Assembly (NCBI GenBank): GCA_001799975.1
Contig: MGUQ01000070.1
Span: forward strand, 9,441-17,583
Length of the DNA: 8,143 nt
Reading direction: 5' to 3'
Origin: Elusimicrobia bacterium RIFCSPLOWO2_01_FULL_54_10
GTDB taxonomy: Bacteria > Elusimicrobiota > Elusimicrobia > 2-02-FULL-39-32
A program made the translations under genes and the position numbers. Of the stretch, positions 1 through 6,296 are shown in pieces (the first letter of the stretch is position 1; every line of letters begins with the position of its first letter). A model generated the notes under the pieces. That model searched no databases and was not told the origin of the DNA. It was given only the letters and a program-made list of their open reading frames with translations.

Positions 1-1183
1 AGCGGTAGAAGCCGTTCATGGGATCCAGACGAAGGGCGAGAGCCAAATTCTCCCTGGGGTTGAGCACAAAAACCAGGGCAGCCACACCCGGCAGGGATGC
101 CAGAATCATCCAGCAAGCGGTCAGGGCCAGCAGAACTTTTTGCAGGGCGGGTTTTAATTCCATAGGTTCACGGATCGGGACCGCCTGGCAGAGGCAAAAG
201 GCAAACAAAACCGCGACGGGCGGATGACGGAGATTGAAATCAAAAAATGACTGGATCAGAGCCGCCGCGGCGGCGGAAATCCAGGGGCTGGAACGCGGGA
301 TGTTTCGCAAAATCAGAATAATCAGGAACAATCCGAGAGCGGCGCCCACGATGCCCGATTCGCACAATACATTGATAACTTCATTATGCGCGTGGAAAGC
401 GTTGCGCAAATCCGGAATGCTCTTGAAAGCGGGATAAACATCGCGGAAAGTTCCCGGTCCGCTGCCCCTCAAGGGATTTGCAAGGATCATTTGCAGGCTG
501 TCTTTCCATATCGTGATTCTTTCAAAGGTGTAGCGATCGTGAATTTTTCGCTTCCAAAGGTCGAAAAACCGGTTGGAGTCAGCGGGGATCAAACTGATGA
601 TGACAAGAAGGGCAGAAAAGGCCAATGTCGCCCGGGGTTTTGAGCGGCGCAGTTCTAAAATCGCTCCTCCGGCCCATCCCAGGACGGCTCCCAGGGAATT
701 AGCCAAAAATATGGCCACGCTTCCTATATAAAACGGGAATGTCCCAAAAGCAAGTACAGCGGCCATTGCCATAAAGCCGGATGACAGGTTGGGATAGGGG
801 ATCCATGCCCTGGCTGTTGCCGGGAAGAAAATCCAAAGCGCCGCGCACAGGGCTCCTGCCCAAATCACAGCTTTGCGAACGCCTATGTTCCAGGCGTCTT
901 GTTCGTTCAAAAAGAGAATCGAGAAAATTGTGATGAGGATCAACTTGTGAATGGACGTCCAGGTGGCGTGAAAATTGGACGTCCATGACAACGAGAGCGC
1001 GCTCCACGCCAGGATTCCCCCCCAGGCCAGCGTGAACGGACGGGAGGGAAGAATCCAAACAGATGGAGACAACAACCGCCGGATCATCAAGACACCGGCA
1101 GCAACATTGAGAAATGCCCAGACGGTGATATTGGGAGCGAGTCCGGACCAAAGCGCCGTGCTAAAAATAATGAAAGGGGCCAT
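1..1183 (-). CDS. Wzy_C-type O-antigen ligase/polymerase-like membrane protein (3' end cut by window edge)
   Basis: An uninterrupted frame of 394 codons starts with ATG at 1183 and is still open at the window edge, so the C-terminus is missing. The product is strongly hydrophobic with many membrane segments. Around residues 219-250 it has the family pattern R-x-x-x-W-x-x-S-x-x-x-I-x-x-N-P-x-x-G-x-G-x-G-x-F. The sequence HAHNEVINVLCESGIVG at 264-280 matches the Wzy_C core, and FDFNLRHPP at 314-322 matches the second conserved block. These families move lipid-linked glycans in the periplasmic face of the inner membrane (ligases WaaL, polymerases Wzy, O-oligosaccharyltransferases PglL/PilO). Which one this is cannot be told from sequence. 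The start lies 11 bases after the stop of the preceding homologue and lacks a clear Shine-Dalgarno, suggesting coupled translation. The last visible residues (LALRLDPMNGFYR) resemble the place where the neighbour enters its TPR tail, so a TPR tail probably follows. Confidence 0.85.
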   Translation of the reverse strand, partial: MAPFIIFSTALWSGLAPNITVWAFLNVAAGVLMIRRLLSPSVWILPSRPFTLAWGGILAWSALSLSWTSNFHATWTSIHKLILITIFSILFLNEQDAWNIGVRKAVIWAGALCAALWIFFPATARAWIPYPNLSSGFMAMAAVLAFGTFPFYIGSVAIFLANSLGAVLGWAGGAILELRRSKPRATLAFSALLVIISLIPADSNRFFDLWKRKIHDRYTFERITIWKDSLQMILANPLRGSGPGTFRDVYPAFKSIPDLRNAFHAHNEVINVLCESGIVGAALGLFLIILILRNIPRSSPWISAAAAALIQSFFDFNLRHPPVAVLFAFCLCQAVPIREPMELKPALQKVLLALTACWMILASLPGVAALVFVLNPRENLALALRLDPMNGFYR

Positions 1184-1194
1184 TCTGAAGGTCG

Positions 1195-2949
1195 TCAGGG
1201 CCGCTCTTTTTCCAATCGGCGTATGCGATCCGCCACCGCTTTCGGGTTTGTCTCGAGAATTCTTTTTGTGTATTCCGAATTGGCCGGGAGCATTTCTCTT
1301 TCGATTTTTTGGATTTGTCGAAACGCTTCCAGCGCTTCCCTTTTTTTGCCTTCAGCAGCCAGAATTTCGGCCAGGCGGAACCTCGGATAGATGAAAAAGG
1401 GCTCAAGTTCGAGGGCCTGGGAGAAAAGGAAGGCGGCGGCATGAACATTGCGTTGCTTGAGGCACAAATCTGCAAGCTCGGTTTTGTAAAATGGATTTGT
1501 GGGGTTTTTCTCGATGGCGTATTCGTAGGCCTGGGCGGCTTCCGTGAGCTCGCCTTTATGGAAATGAGCCCTGGCGATGTATGCTTTTGGACGGTCGTGC
1601 ACATGGTGGAACCGGAACGCGGAATTAACGGCCAAAACGCGGTCCGCCGTCGGTGAGAGGTCCATGAGTTTTTCAAGCAATTCGCGGCTGTACGGATTCA
1701 TGCGCACGGCCCGGGCGGCCTGTGATTTTCCCACCCAGAGCGTCCCCAAAGAATAAATTGAGACCATCCCCCAAATCACGATAATCGCAGCCGGCAATGA
1801 ATATCCTGATTCTCCCTCAGGAAGGTCTGCGGTCGAAGCGGCAAAAAATGAAAACATAAACCCAAAGATTGGTAGGTGGAGGTTGAAATCGACCGCCGCG
1901 TGAGCCAGGAGCGCGATCATGCAGGCCAGGGAGGCGGAGATCTCCCAGGAGGAAGGATTTTTGCGGACGGAGCCGACTCCGCGCTTCAAAAGAACGAACA
2001 GCAACGCAAGCCAGGCCAGAAGTCCCAGGATGCCGGTTTCGACCGCAATCTGCAAATATTCATTATGGGCGAAAGCGGTTGTTTTTTCATACCTGCCCAC
2101 CTCATTGTTCATGGGAAGGCGATGGCGTTTATAGGCGCGCTCAAACCCCGCAAGCCCCCAACCGAGCCAAGGTTTAACTTTGAAGGCTTCCACTCCGCCC
2201 CGCCAGACGAGGATTCGACTGGTCAGTCCGGACGTCCCAAATTTCGAGGCCAGCGAAGCGGCGGGCTTTTCAAAGAAGATCACCAGCAGAAGGAGCATGA
2301 TCAGAATGAAAGCTCCAATCCTGAAAACTTTTTTCCGATCCGTGAGGAGGCCTGCGGCCAGGGCGGCGACCAGGGACAAGGCGGCCCCCCGGGAAAAAAG
2401 TAGGAATTGGCCGGACAGCAGGAACGCGAGCAGAAGTCCCGCGGCCAGATGCCGGGGACCGAACTTGAAATCCCGGGACATGAGATAGAAAGCGGCGGTT
2501 AAAATCCCGAAATTCAGGAATGTCGCGTCCAGATTGCTGTTGGGCATGATCGTCATTCGCCCTTGACCAAGGAGCGCGAGCAGAGCGATGACGACGCTGG
2601 AGAGGGCGATTGCGACAAAGGATGAACGGATGAACGGCCTGTCGGCAACAGCCCTAAAGGTGAAGAAATTCAATGCGTGGGCTGCGAAGGCGAACCCATG
2701 CACCCAACCTTTGGCATCGAGCGGGTTCACGGCTGATGAAAGCGCCCAGGATGCGAGGACCGCGATGAGCAGCTTTGAGACAGGGTTATTGAAGGGGATT
2801 CTTGGAGCGGCAAGCCAGAACGCGGCAAGGGTGAGAGCATGATACAGGGCCAGTCCGAAAGGATCCCGTCCGCCTTTATAAATGAAAAGCAGAACAAGAT
2901 TGAAGAGCAGAAGGGCTTTGGAGATGTTTTTAGACGAAAAAGAATGCAC
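1195..2949 (-). CDS. Wzy_C-type O-antigen ligase/polymerase-like protein with C-terminal TPR domain
   Basis: The product has 584 residues. Residues about 10-405 form a polytopic membrane region. FSRGAALSLV (185-194) matches the family's SRGA block. SRILVWRGGVEAF...PWLGWGLAGFE (244-270) is followed by AFAHNEYLQIAVETGILG (292-309), the Wzy_C signature, and HAAVDFNLHLP (350-360). Residues about 452-550 are helical tetratricopeptide repeats (for example GELTEAAQAYEYAIEKNPTN, 466-485), probably periplasmic and used for protein contact. This architecture is common among uncharacterised O-antigen ligase family proteins; ligase, polymerase and protein O-glycosyltransferase roles are all possible. The start is GTG: a TAA stop in the same frame directly precedes it and a GGAG lies 6 bases upstream. 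The first 20 bases overlap the end of the prepilin peptidase gene, so the two are cotranscribed and likely coupled. Confidence 0.88.
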   Translation of the reverse strand: MHSFSSKNISKALLLFNLVLLFIYKGGRDPFGLALYHALTLAAFWLAAPRIPFNNPVSKLLIAVLASWALSSAVNPLDAKGWVHGFAFAAHALNFFTFRAVADRPFIRSSFVAIALSSVVIALLALLGQGRMTIMPNSNLDATFLNFGILTAAFYLMSRDFKFGPRHLAAGLLLAFLLSGQFLLFSRGAALSLVAALAAGLLTDRKKVFRIGAFILIMLLLLVIFFEKPAASLASKFGTSGLTSRILVWRGGVEAFKVKPWLGWGLAGFERAYKRHRLPMNNEVGRYEKTTAFAHNEYLQIAVETGILGLLAWLALLFVLLKRGVGSVRKNPSSWEISASLACMIALLAHAAVDFNLHLPIFGFMFSFFAASTADLPEGESGYSLPAAIIVIWGMVSIYSLGTLWVGKSQAARAVRMNPYSRELLEKLMDLSPTADRVLAVNSAFRFHHVHDRPKAYIARAHFHKGELTEAAQAYEYAIEKNPTNPFYKTELADLCLKQRNVHAAAFLFSQALELEPFFIYPRFRLAEILAAEGKKREALEAFRQIQKIEREMLPANSEYTKRILETNPKAVADRIRRLEKERP

Positions 2950-3706
2950 TTAACGCTCCAAGGGCAAGAAATGGCCCGAACGGCACGGGGGATGAGCGGT
3001 TCATCTGCCCTTTGAACATGAAAGGCAAGGCCGCCAAAGTGCCCAGCACAGAGCCTGTCATGAGGGTGACGAGCGCTCCTTTCCATCCCAGCCAGGCGGC
3101 AACCCCGGCCATCATTTTCACGTCTCCCATGCCGAGAGCTTCCTGTTTAAGAATTTTTCCGGCCATCCAACGGAACGCGGCCATCAGTGCACCAACCGCA
3201 GTGCCGCAGGCAAGCCCTGCCCAGGGTGAGAAATTCAGGAGAGGGTTGAATGCCGAGAACGCCGCGCCGGCCAGGGCCAGCGGCAACGTCAGGTGATCCG
3301 GAATGACGCCAAATTTTCTCTCATTTTTTAAAAAAGTGGCAAAGTCGATCCCGCCGATGAGGAAAATAAAGCAGACATAGACCAGAAACGCTGCGAGAAC
3401 ATGCACCGGTTGTGCCTGAAGCTTGAATGCGGCGGCTCCGAATAGCAGCCCGACGACCAACTCCACCAGAGGATATTGAATGGAGATGGAAGCCTTGCAG
3501 AAACGGCACTTTCCCCGAAGATAAAGGTATGAAAGAACAGGGATGTTATCAAACCAGGAGATGGGCGTGCGGCAGTGGGTGCAAAATGAGCGCGGTTGGG
3601 TGACGGAGAGATTTTCCGGATAGCGGTAAAAATAGACGTTGGCGAAGGACCCCAATGTCAGACCAATGAATGCAATGAAAAGTAGGAGTAAAAGAGATAA
3701 GGTCAT
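2930..3706 (-). CDS. pilD: type IV prepilin peptidase / N-methyltransferase (PilD/GspO family, A24)
   Basis: This inner-membrane aspartic protease cleaves the short leader of type IV prepilins and pseudopilins and, in the bifunctional form, N-methylates the new N-terminal residue. The 258 residues show the N-terminal LTLGSFANVYFYRYP block (16-30), the cytoplasmic zinc-type cysteine pairs CTHC (42-45) and CRFC (67-70) typical of bifunctional enzymes, and PISWFDNIPVLSYLYLRGKC between them. Catalytic aspartates are expected at D121 (GGIDFAT) and D195 (GMGDVKMMA, the GxGD motif); about seven to eight membrane segments follow the usual pattern. The stretch from D121 to IPD at 135-137 is longer than the usual spacing, which looks like a small loop insertion. 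The ATG has no good Shine-Dalgarno and sits only 16 bases after a terminator, so expression is probably low. The substrate is likely the prepilin encoded just upstream. pilD and gspO are functionally interchangeable names. Confidence 0.95.
   Translation of the reverse strand: MTLSLLLLLFIAFIGLTLGSFANVYFYRYPENLSVTQPRSFCTHCRTPISWFDNIPVLSYLYLRGKCRFCKASISIQYPLVELVVGLLFGAAAFKLQAQPVHVLAAFLVYVCFIFLIGGIDFATFLKNERKFGVIPDHLTLPLALAGAAFSAFNPLLNFSPWAGLACGTAVGALMAAFRWMAGKILKQEALGMGDVKMMAGVAAWLGWKGALVTLMTGSVLGTLAALPFMFKGQMNRSSPVPFGPFLALGALSAFFFV
2947..2959 (-). promoter_or_regulatory. Shine-Dalgarno and GTG start inside the prepilin peptidase coding end
   Basis: Read on the minus strand, GGAG (2959-2956) is followed by 6 bases and GTG (2949-2947). 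It lies within the last codons of the prepilin peptidase gene and fixes the start of the downstream Wzy_C protein, because an in-frame TAA sits immediately before the GTG. Confidence 0.7.
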
Positions 3707-3722
3707 TAAAAAATGTCAGGGC

Positions 3723-3765
3723 AAAAAAAGAGGAGAAGGCAACCTTTCAGTTGCCGTTCTCCTCT
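3723..3765 (-). terminator. rho-independent terminator after the prepilin gene
   Basis: On the minus strand a stem is formed by 3765-3757 with 3737-3729 (9 pairs) and 3755-3750 with 3743-3738 (6 pairs), with one bulged base at 3756 and a six-base loop (3749-3744). It is followed by seven consecutive T (3729-3723). It lies about 36 bases past the prepilin stop and only 16 bases before the prepilin peptidase start. The plus-strand side lacks a T run, so it acts on minus-strand transcripts. Confidence 0.9.
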
Positions 3766-3800
3766 CTTAAACTGATTTGACTTGCGGTTTTAGTAACCTG

Positions 3801-4340
3801 TTACCAGGATGTAATCCTTTCTAGTTTAGTGTCTGTGTGAAGGCAATTGACAAAGATGGACTCGCCTGTGCTGTTGTAGATCCAGCCATTCGTGTCAGCT
3901 GCGATTCCTTGCCCCGAGTTTGCATTAAAGTTCAAGGTTATCGGGAAAGCTCCAGCAACGGCTGCTGACCGGTTTGCGACCACGGTGGAAGCCAAGTATA
4001 CACCATAGTTATTGTTGTCCTGATGGTGTGTTCCCAGTTTGCTGTAGGGAATGATCTCAATGTACTTGGGGACCATGGCTGTTTCGAACATGGCATTGAA
4101 CCCAGCAATGACAGGGACACGGGAGACAGGCGCCATACCCTCGTTGTCTGACAAATATATCGTCAGAGCGGATCTCATGGCCGACAGAGATCCCTTGGTT
4201 GCGCCTTCTTTGGATTTACGGATCATTTCCGCGAACTTCGGCACCGCAACGGCTGCAAGAATACCTATAATAGCAACGACAATCATCAGCTCGATGAGGG
4301 TGAAGCCGCGTTTGTTCAACGCTTTGGTAATTTTATTCAT
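3801..4340 (-). CDS. type IV prepilin / pseudopilin (PilA or GspG-like)
   Basis: The 179-residue product begins MNKITKALNKRG followed by FTLIELMIVVAIIGILAAVAVPKF, a textbook class III signal. Cleavage is expected after G12, leaving a Phe at +1 and Glu at +5, so the mature protein has 167 residues. The hydrophobic helix forms the fibre core. The following KSKEGATKGSLSAMRSALTIYLSDNEG and the C-terminal part (GWIYNSTGES, then a single Cys in VNCLHTDTK, ending SW) resemble short PulG/GspG-type pilins. With only one cysteine it cannot form the disulfide loop of PilA/PilE-type pilins. The frame extends 11 codons upstream to an ATG at 4373, but the start at 4340 is preferred: it has GGAGGT seven bases upstream and gives a leader of normal length. 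It has its own promoter and terminator, as expected for an abundant major subunit. Whether it belongs to a pilus or a type II secretion system is undecided. Confidence 0.95.
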   Translation of the reverse strand: MNKITKALNKRGFTLIELMIVVAIIGILAAVAVPKFAEMIRKSKEGATKGSLSAMRSALTIYLSDNEGMAPVSRVPVIAGFNAMFETAMVPKYIEIIPYSKLGTHHQDNNNYGVYLASTVVANRSAAVAGAFPITLNFNANSGQGIAADTNGWIYNSTGESIFVNCLHTDTKLERITSW

Positions 4341-4347
4341 TAATAAC

Positions 4348-4353
4348 ACCTCC
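4348..4353 (-). promoter_or_regulatory. strong ribosome binding site of the prepilin gene
   Basis: The minus-strand GGAGGT lies seven bases before the ATG at 4340. It is the best Shine-Dalgarno in the window and decides the start in favour of 4340 over the upstream in-frame ATG at 4373. Confidence 0.85.
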
Positions 4354-4391
4354 ATATCAAAGACCTGAAGCATTCCTGTGATGTAGCCGTA

Positions 4392-4420
4392 ATGCTAACA
4401 GAAAAAGAAAATCTTGTCAA
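4392..4420 (-). promoter_or_regulatory. sigma70-type promoter of the prepilin gene
   Basis: On the minus strand a perfect -35 box TTGACA (4420-4415) is followed by a 17-base spacer and a -10 box TAGCAT (4397-4392), preceded by TGT, giving an extended -10 (TGn). The predicted transcription start is near 4385, with a leader of about 45 bases. No sigma54-type GG-N10-GC element, which drives pilA in some bacteria, was seen here. The rest of the gap up to the pilC stop (4421-4498) shows no further recognisable site and no convincing terminator for pilC. Confidence 0.8.
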
Positions 4421-4498
4421 TACTTCCGGATGTAAATATCGATTCAGAGCGGGATTTGTCCGAATTCCTTGATTAAAACCCGGTTTTTTTTGAGGGAA

Positions 4499-5713
4499 CT
4501 ATCCGTCAACTGCGCCGGCCATGTTGAACATGGGCAGGAACATGGCCACAACAATGGTGCCAATCACAAGGCCCATGAACACGATCACGAGCGGCTCGAT
4601 CATGCTGGTGAGGCCCTCTACGGCGGCGTCCACTTCGGACTCATAAAAATCGGCGATCTTGGACAGCATGGCGTCCAGGTTGCCGGTTTCTTCGCCGATG
4701 GAGATCATGGAGACCACCATGGTGGGAAACACCTTGCTGGCCGCCAGGGGCTTGGCGATGCGTTCGCCTTCGCGGATGGCGAGCTTGGCGGTGAGCACGG
4801 CTTCTTCCACCACGATGTTGCCGGCGGTCTGGGCCACGGTGTCCAGGGCCTGCAATATGGGCACGCCGGCCTTGATCAGAGTGGAAAAAGTGCGGGTGAA
4901 CTTGGCCACGGAGGTTTTTTTCAGGATCATGCCGAAAATGGGGAGCCGCAGGAGCATGGCGTCAAATTTCTTGGCAATGGGCCTTTTTTTGAGGAGAAAT
5001 TTGGCGATGATAAAGAGGACAATCGGCGCGGGAATGTAGATGTACCAGTACACCTGCAGGAACTCGGAGAGACTCAGGAGCATCTGAGTGGGAGCTGGCA
5101 GTTCCTTCCCAAAAGAAGAAAACATTTCTTTAAACTTGGGGATGATGAAAATCAGGAGGAACCAGGTGATGGCAATGGCGATGGTGAGCACCACGATGGG
5201 GTACATCATGGCGGATTTTACTTTGGCTTTGAGTTCTTCGGTGGCCTCCAGGTAGCCTGAAAGGCGGTCCAAAATGGTGTCCAGAATGCCGCCCAGTTCC
5301 CCCGCGCGGATCATGGAGACATAGAGGTTGTCGAAAGCCTTGGGATATTTTTTCATGGTGTCGGCAATGCCCATGCCGGCCTCAATGTCCATGCGCAGGC
5401 CCACCACAACCTTTTTGAACGTGGGGTTCTCTATCTGGTCGCCCAAAATGGTGAGCCCCTGCACCAGCGGCACGCCAGCGCCCACCAGGGTGGAGAGCTG
5501 GCGCGAAAACAGGACCAGGTCCTTGGAGGTGATGCCGGGTTCAAAAACAGTTTTAATTTTGTCGAGCGGGTTTTCCCCTTTCTCGATGATTTCCGTGAAG
5601 TTGACTTTTTGGGTGCGGAGGAGGGCCTTGGCGGCATTTAAATCGGGGGCCATGACAAAGCCGTCGGCCGTGATTCCCGAAGTGGATTTTCCCTTATAAG
5701 CGAATTTTGGCAT
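4499..5713 (-). CDS. pilC: type IV pilus / type II secretion inner-membrane platform protein (PilC/GspF)
   Basis: The 404-residue length is normal for PilC/GspF. This inner-membrane platform couples the cytoplasmic assembly ATPase to pilin insertion into the growing fibre. It begins MPKFAYKGKSTSGITADG, the usual N-terminal block, and carries two T2SSF domains at about 66-189 and 269-391. Their repeated cores are FSRQLSTLVGAGVPLVQGLTIL (69-90) and FTRTFSTLIKAGVPILQALDTV (272-293), with paired GELGGILD (138-145) and GEETGNLDAML (340-350) motifs. Membrane segments are at about 171-192, 222-241 and 373-395. It starts 12 bases after coaD stops, in the same reading frame as coaD, so the two are likely one transcript. 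Only a weak GAG precedes the ATG. No pilB/gspE or pilT ATPase gene is in the window. The name pilC rather than gspF is a convention. Confidence 0.96.
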   Translation of the reverse strand: MPKFAYKGKSTSGITADGFVMAPDLNAAKALLRTQKVNFTEIIEKGENPLDKIKTVFEPGITSKDLVLFSRQLSTLVGAGVPLVQGLTILGDQIENPTFKKVVVGLRMDIEAGMGIADTMKKYPKAFDNLYVSMIRAGELGGILDTILDRLSGYLEATEELKAKVKSAMMYPIVVLTIAIAITWFLLIFIIPKFKEMFSSFGKELPAPTQMLLSLSEFLQVYWYIYIPAPIVLFIIAKFLLKKRPIAKKFDAMLLRLPIFGMILKKTSVAKFTRTFSTLIKAGVPILQALDTVAQTAGNIVVEEAVLTAKLAIREGERIAKPLAASKVFPTMVVSMISIGEETGNLDAMLSKIADFYESEVDAAVEGLTSMIEPLVIVFMGLVIGTIVVAMFLPMFNMAGAVDG

Positions 5714-5725
5714 GATGTTTTCTCG

Positions 5726-6235
5726 TCAGGTTTTTTTAACAGGTATTCGATTCTTTGTCAATAGCGCGGCGCTTACGGAGCGGGGAACGAAATGGCTGAT
5801 GTCTCCCCCCAGCCGGGAAACTTCCTTGACCAGGGACGATGACAGATAGGTGTACTTTTCATCCGGCATCATGTAGACCGTCTCCAGCGGCTCTTTTTTC
5901 CTCTGGGACAGGTGCCGGTTCATGAGCGCCATCTGGAATTCATATTCGAAGTCTGAGACGGCTCGCAGACCGCGCACGATGGCGCAGGCGCCTTTCTTGC
6001 GGGCGTAATTCACGAGGAGGCCGTTAAAATTTTCAACAGAGACGCCTTTCAAGCCCTGGGCGGCTTGCCGGAACAGGGCCGTCCGCTCCTGAACGGAAAA
6101 GAGAGGGCCCTTGGACCTGTGATCCGTCACGGCAACAATCACGCTGTCAAAAATTCTCAGGGCGCGCTTTAATATGTCGAGGTGGCCGTTGGTGACGGGG
6201 TCAAAGCTGCCGGGATAGATTGCGGTTTTCTTCAC
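5726..6235 (-). CDS. coaD: phosphopantetheine adenylyltransferase
   Basis: This cytoplasmic enzyme transfers AMP from ATP to 4'-phosphopantetheine, giving dephospho-CoA, the next-to-last step of coenzyme A synthesis. The 169 residues are slightly longer than the usual approximately 160. The nucleotidyltransferase signature PGSFDPVTNGH (8-18) contains the T/HxGH motif. The conserved VRGLRAVSDFEYE (87-99) and the ATP-contacting YLSSSLVKE (120-128, ISSTxVRE equivalent) are present. The start is GTG at 6235: an in-frame TAG lies two codons upstream, so no earlier start is possible, and there is no Shine-Dalgarno. It is the first gene of a transcript continuing into pilC. This is a housekeeping gene sharing a transcript with a pilus gene; I know of no functional link between them. 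Confidence 0.97.
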   Translation of the reverse strand: MKKTAIYPGSFDPVTNGHLDILKRALRIFDSVIVAVTDHRSKGPLFSVQERTALFRQAAQGLKGVSVENFNGLLVNYARKKGACAIVRGLRAVSDFEYEFQMALMNRHLSQRKKEPLETVYMMPDEKYTYLSSSLVKEVSRLGGDISHFVPRSVSAALLTKNRIPVKKT

Positions 6236-6241
6236 AGACTA

Positions 6242-6270
6242 ATCATATAACACGGGGATTGCAGGGTCAA
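6242..6270 (-). promoter_or_regulatory. sigma70-type promoter of coaD-pilC, predicted leaderless
   Basis: On the minus strand TTGACC (6270-6265), a 17-base spacer and TATGAT (6247-6242) form a near-consensus promoter. Counting the standard six bases after the -10 box places +1 at 6235, the G of the coaD GTG codon. The transcript would therefore have no 5' leader, consistent with the absent ribosome binding site. Confidence 0.75.
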
Positions 6271-6285
6271 TCTGGAAATTATATT
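6259..6285 (+). promoter_or_regulatory. possible divergent promoter for the plus-strand membrane protein genes
   Basis: On the plus strand TTGCAG (6259-6264) precedes TATATT (6280-6285, 15-base spacer) or TATTGT (6282-6287, 17-base spacer). Transcription would begin at about 6292-6294, only a few bases before the GTG at 6297. The elements are weaker than those of the opposing promoter, and the two overlap, so RNA polymerase could not occupy both together. Confidence 0.45.
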
Positions 6286-6296
6286 GTTAGGATTCC

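Noticed and set aside
260..278. A CCGCCGCGGCGG palindrome that could be a binding site or hairpin.
   Set aside because: It lies within the coding frame and simply encodes a run of alanines in a membrane segment of the Wzy_C protein.
699..1151. A minus-strand open frame of 150 codons.
   Set aside because: It is a frame-shifted shadow of the Wzy_C gene at 1-1183, which carries the conserved motifs.
1161..1676. A minus-strand open frame of 171 codons in another frame over the end of the TPR-containing gene.
   Set aside because: The TPR repeats are clear in the other frame, and this one has low-complexity Ser/Pro/Lys composition with no recognisable motif.
3793..3804. GTAAC-CT-GTTAC inverted repeat at the prepilin stop codon.
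   Set aside because: The two-base spacer does not allow a stable hairpin, and the real terminator lies about 30 bases further on.
4341..4373. An upstream in-frame ATG that would lengthen the prepilin by 11 residues.
   Set aside because: The strong GGAGGT lies between this ATG and the one at 4340, and the longer leader would be atypical for type IV prepilins.
4471..4492. The A-run, CCCGG, T-run palindrome after pilC as a terminator.
   Set aside because: The symmetrical part leaves too small a loop, and the remaining stem would be only A-T pairs. No credible hairpin forms on the minus strand.
4469..5260. A long plus-strand open frame of 263 codons, rich in His, Gly and Asp.
   Set aside because: It is antisense to pilC, whose product matches PilC/GspF over its whole length. 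The repetitive composition is the mirror of biased codon use in pilC.
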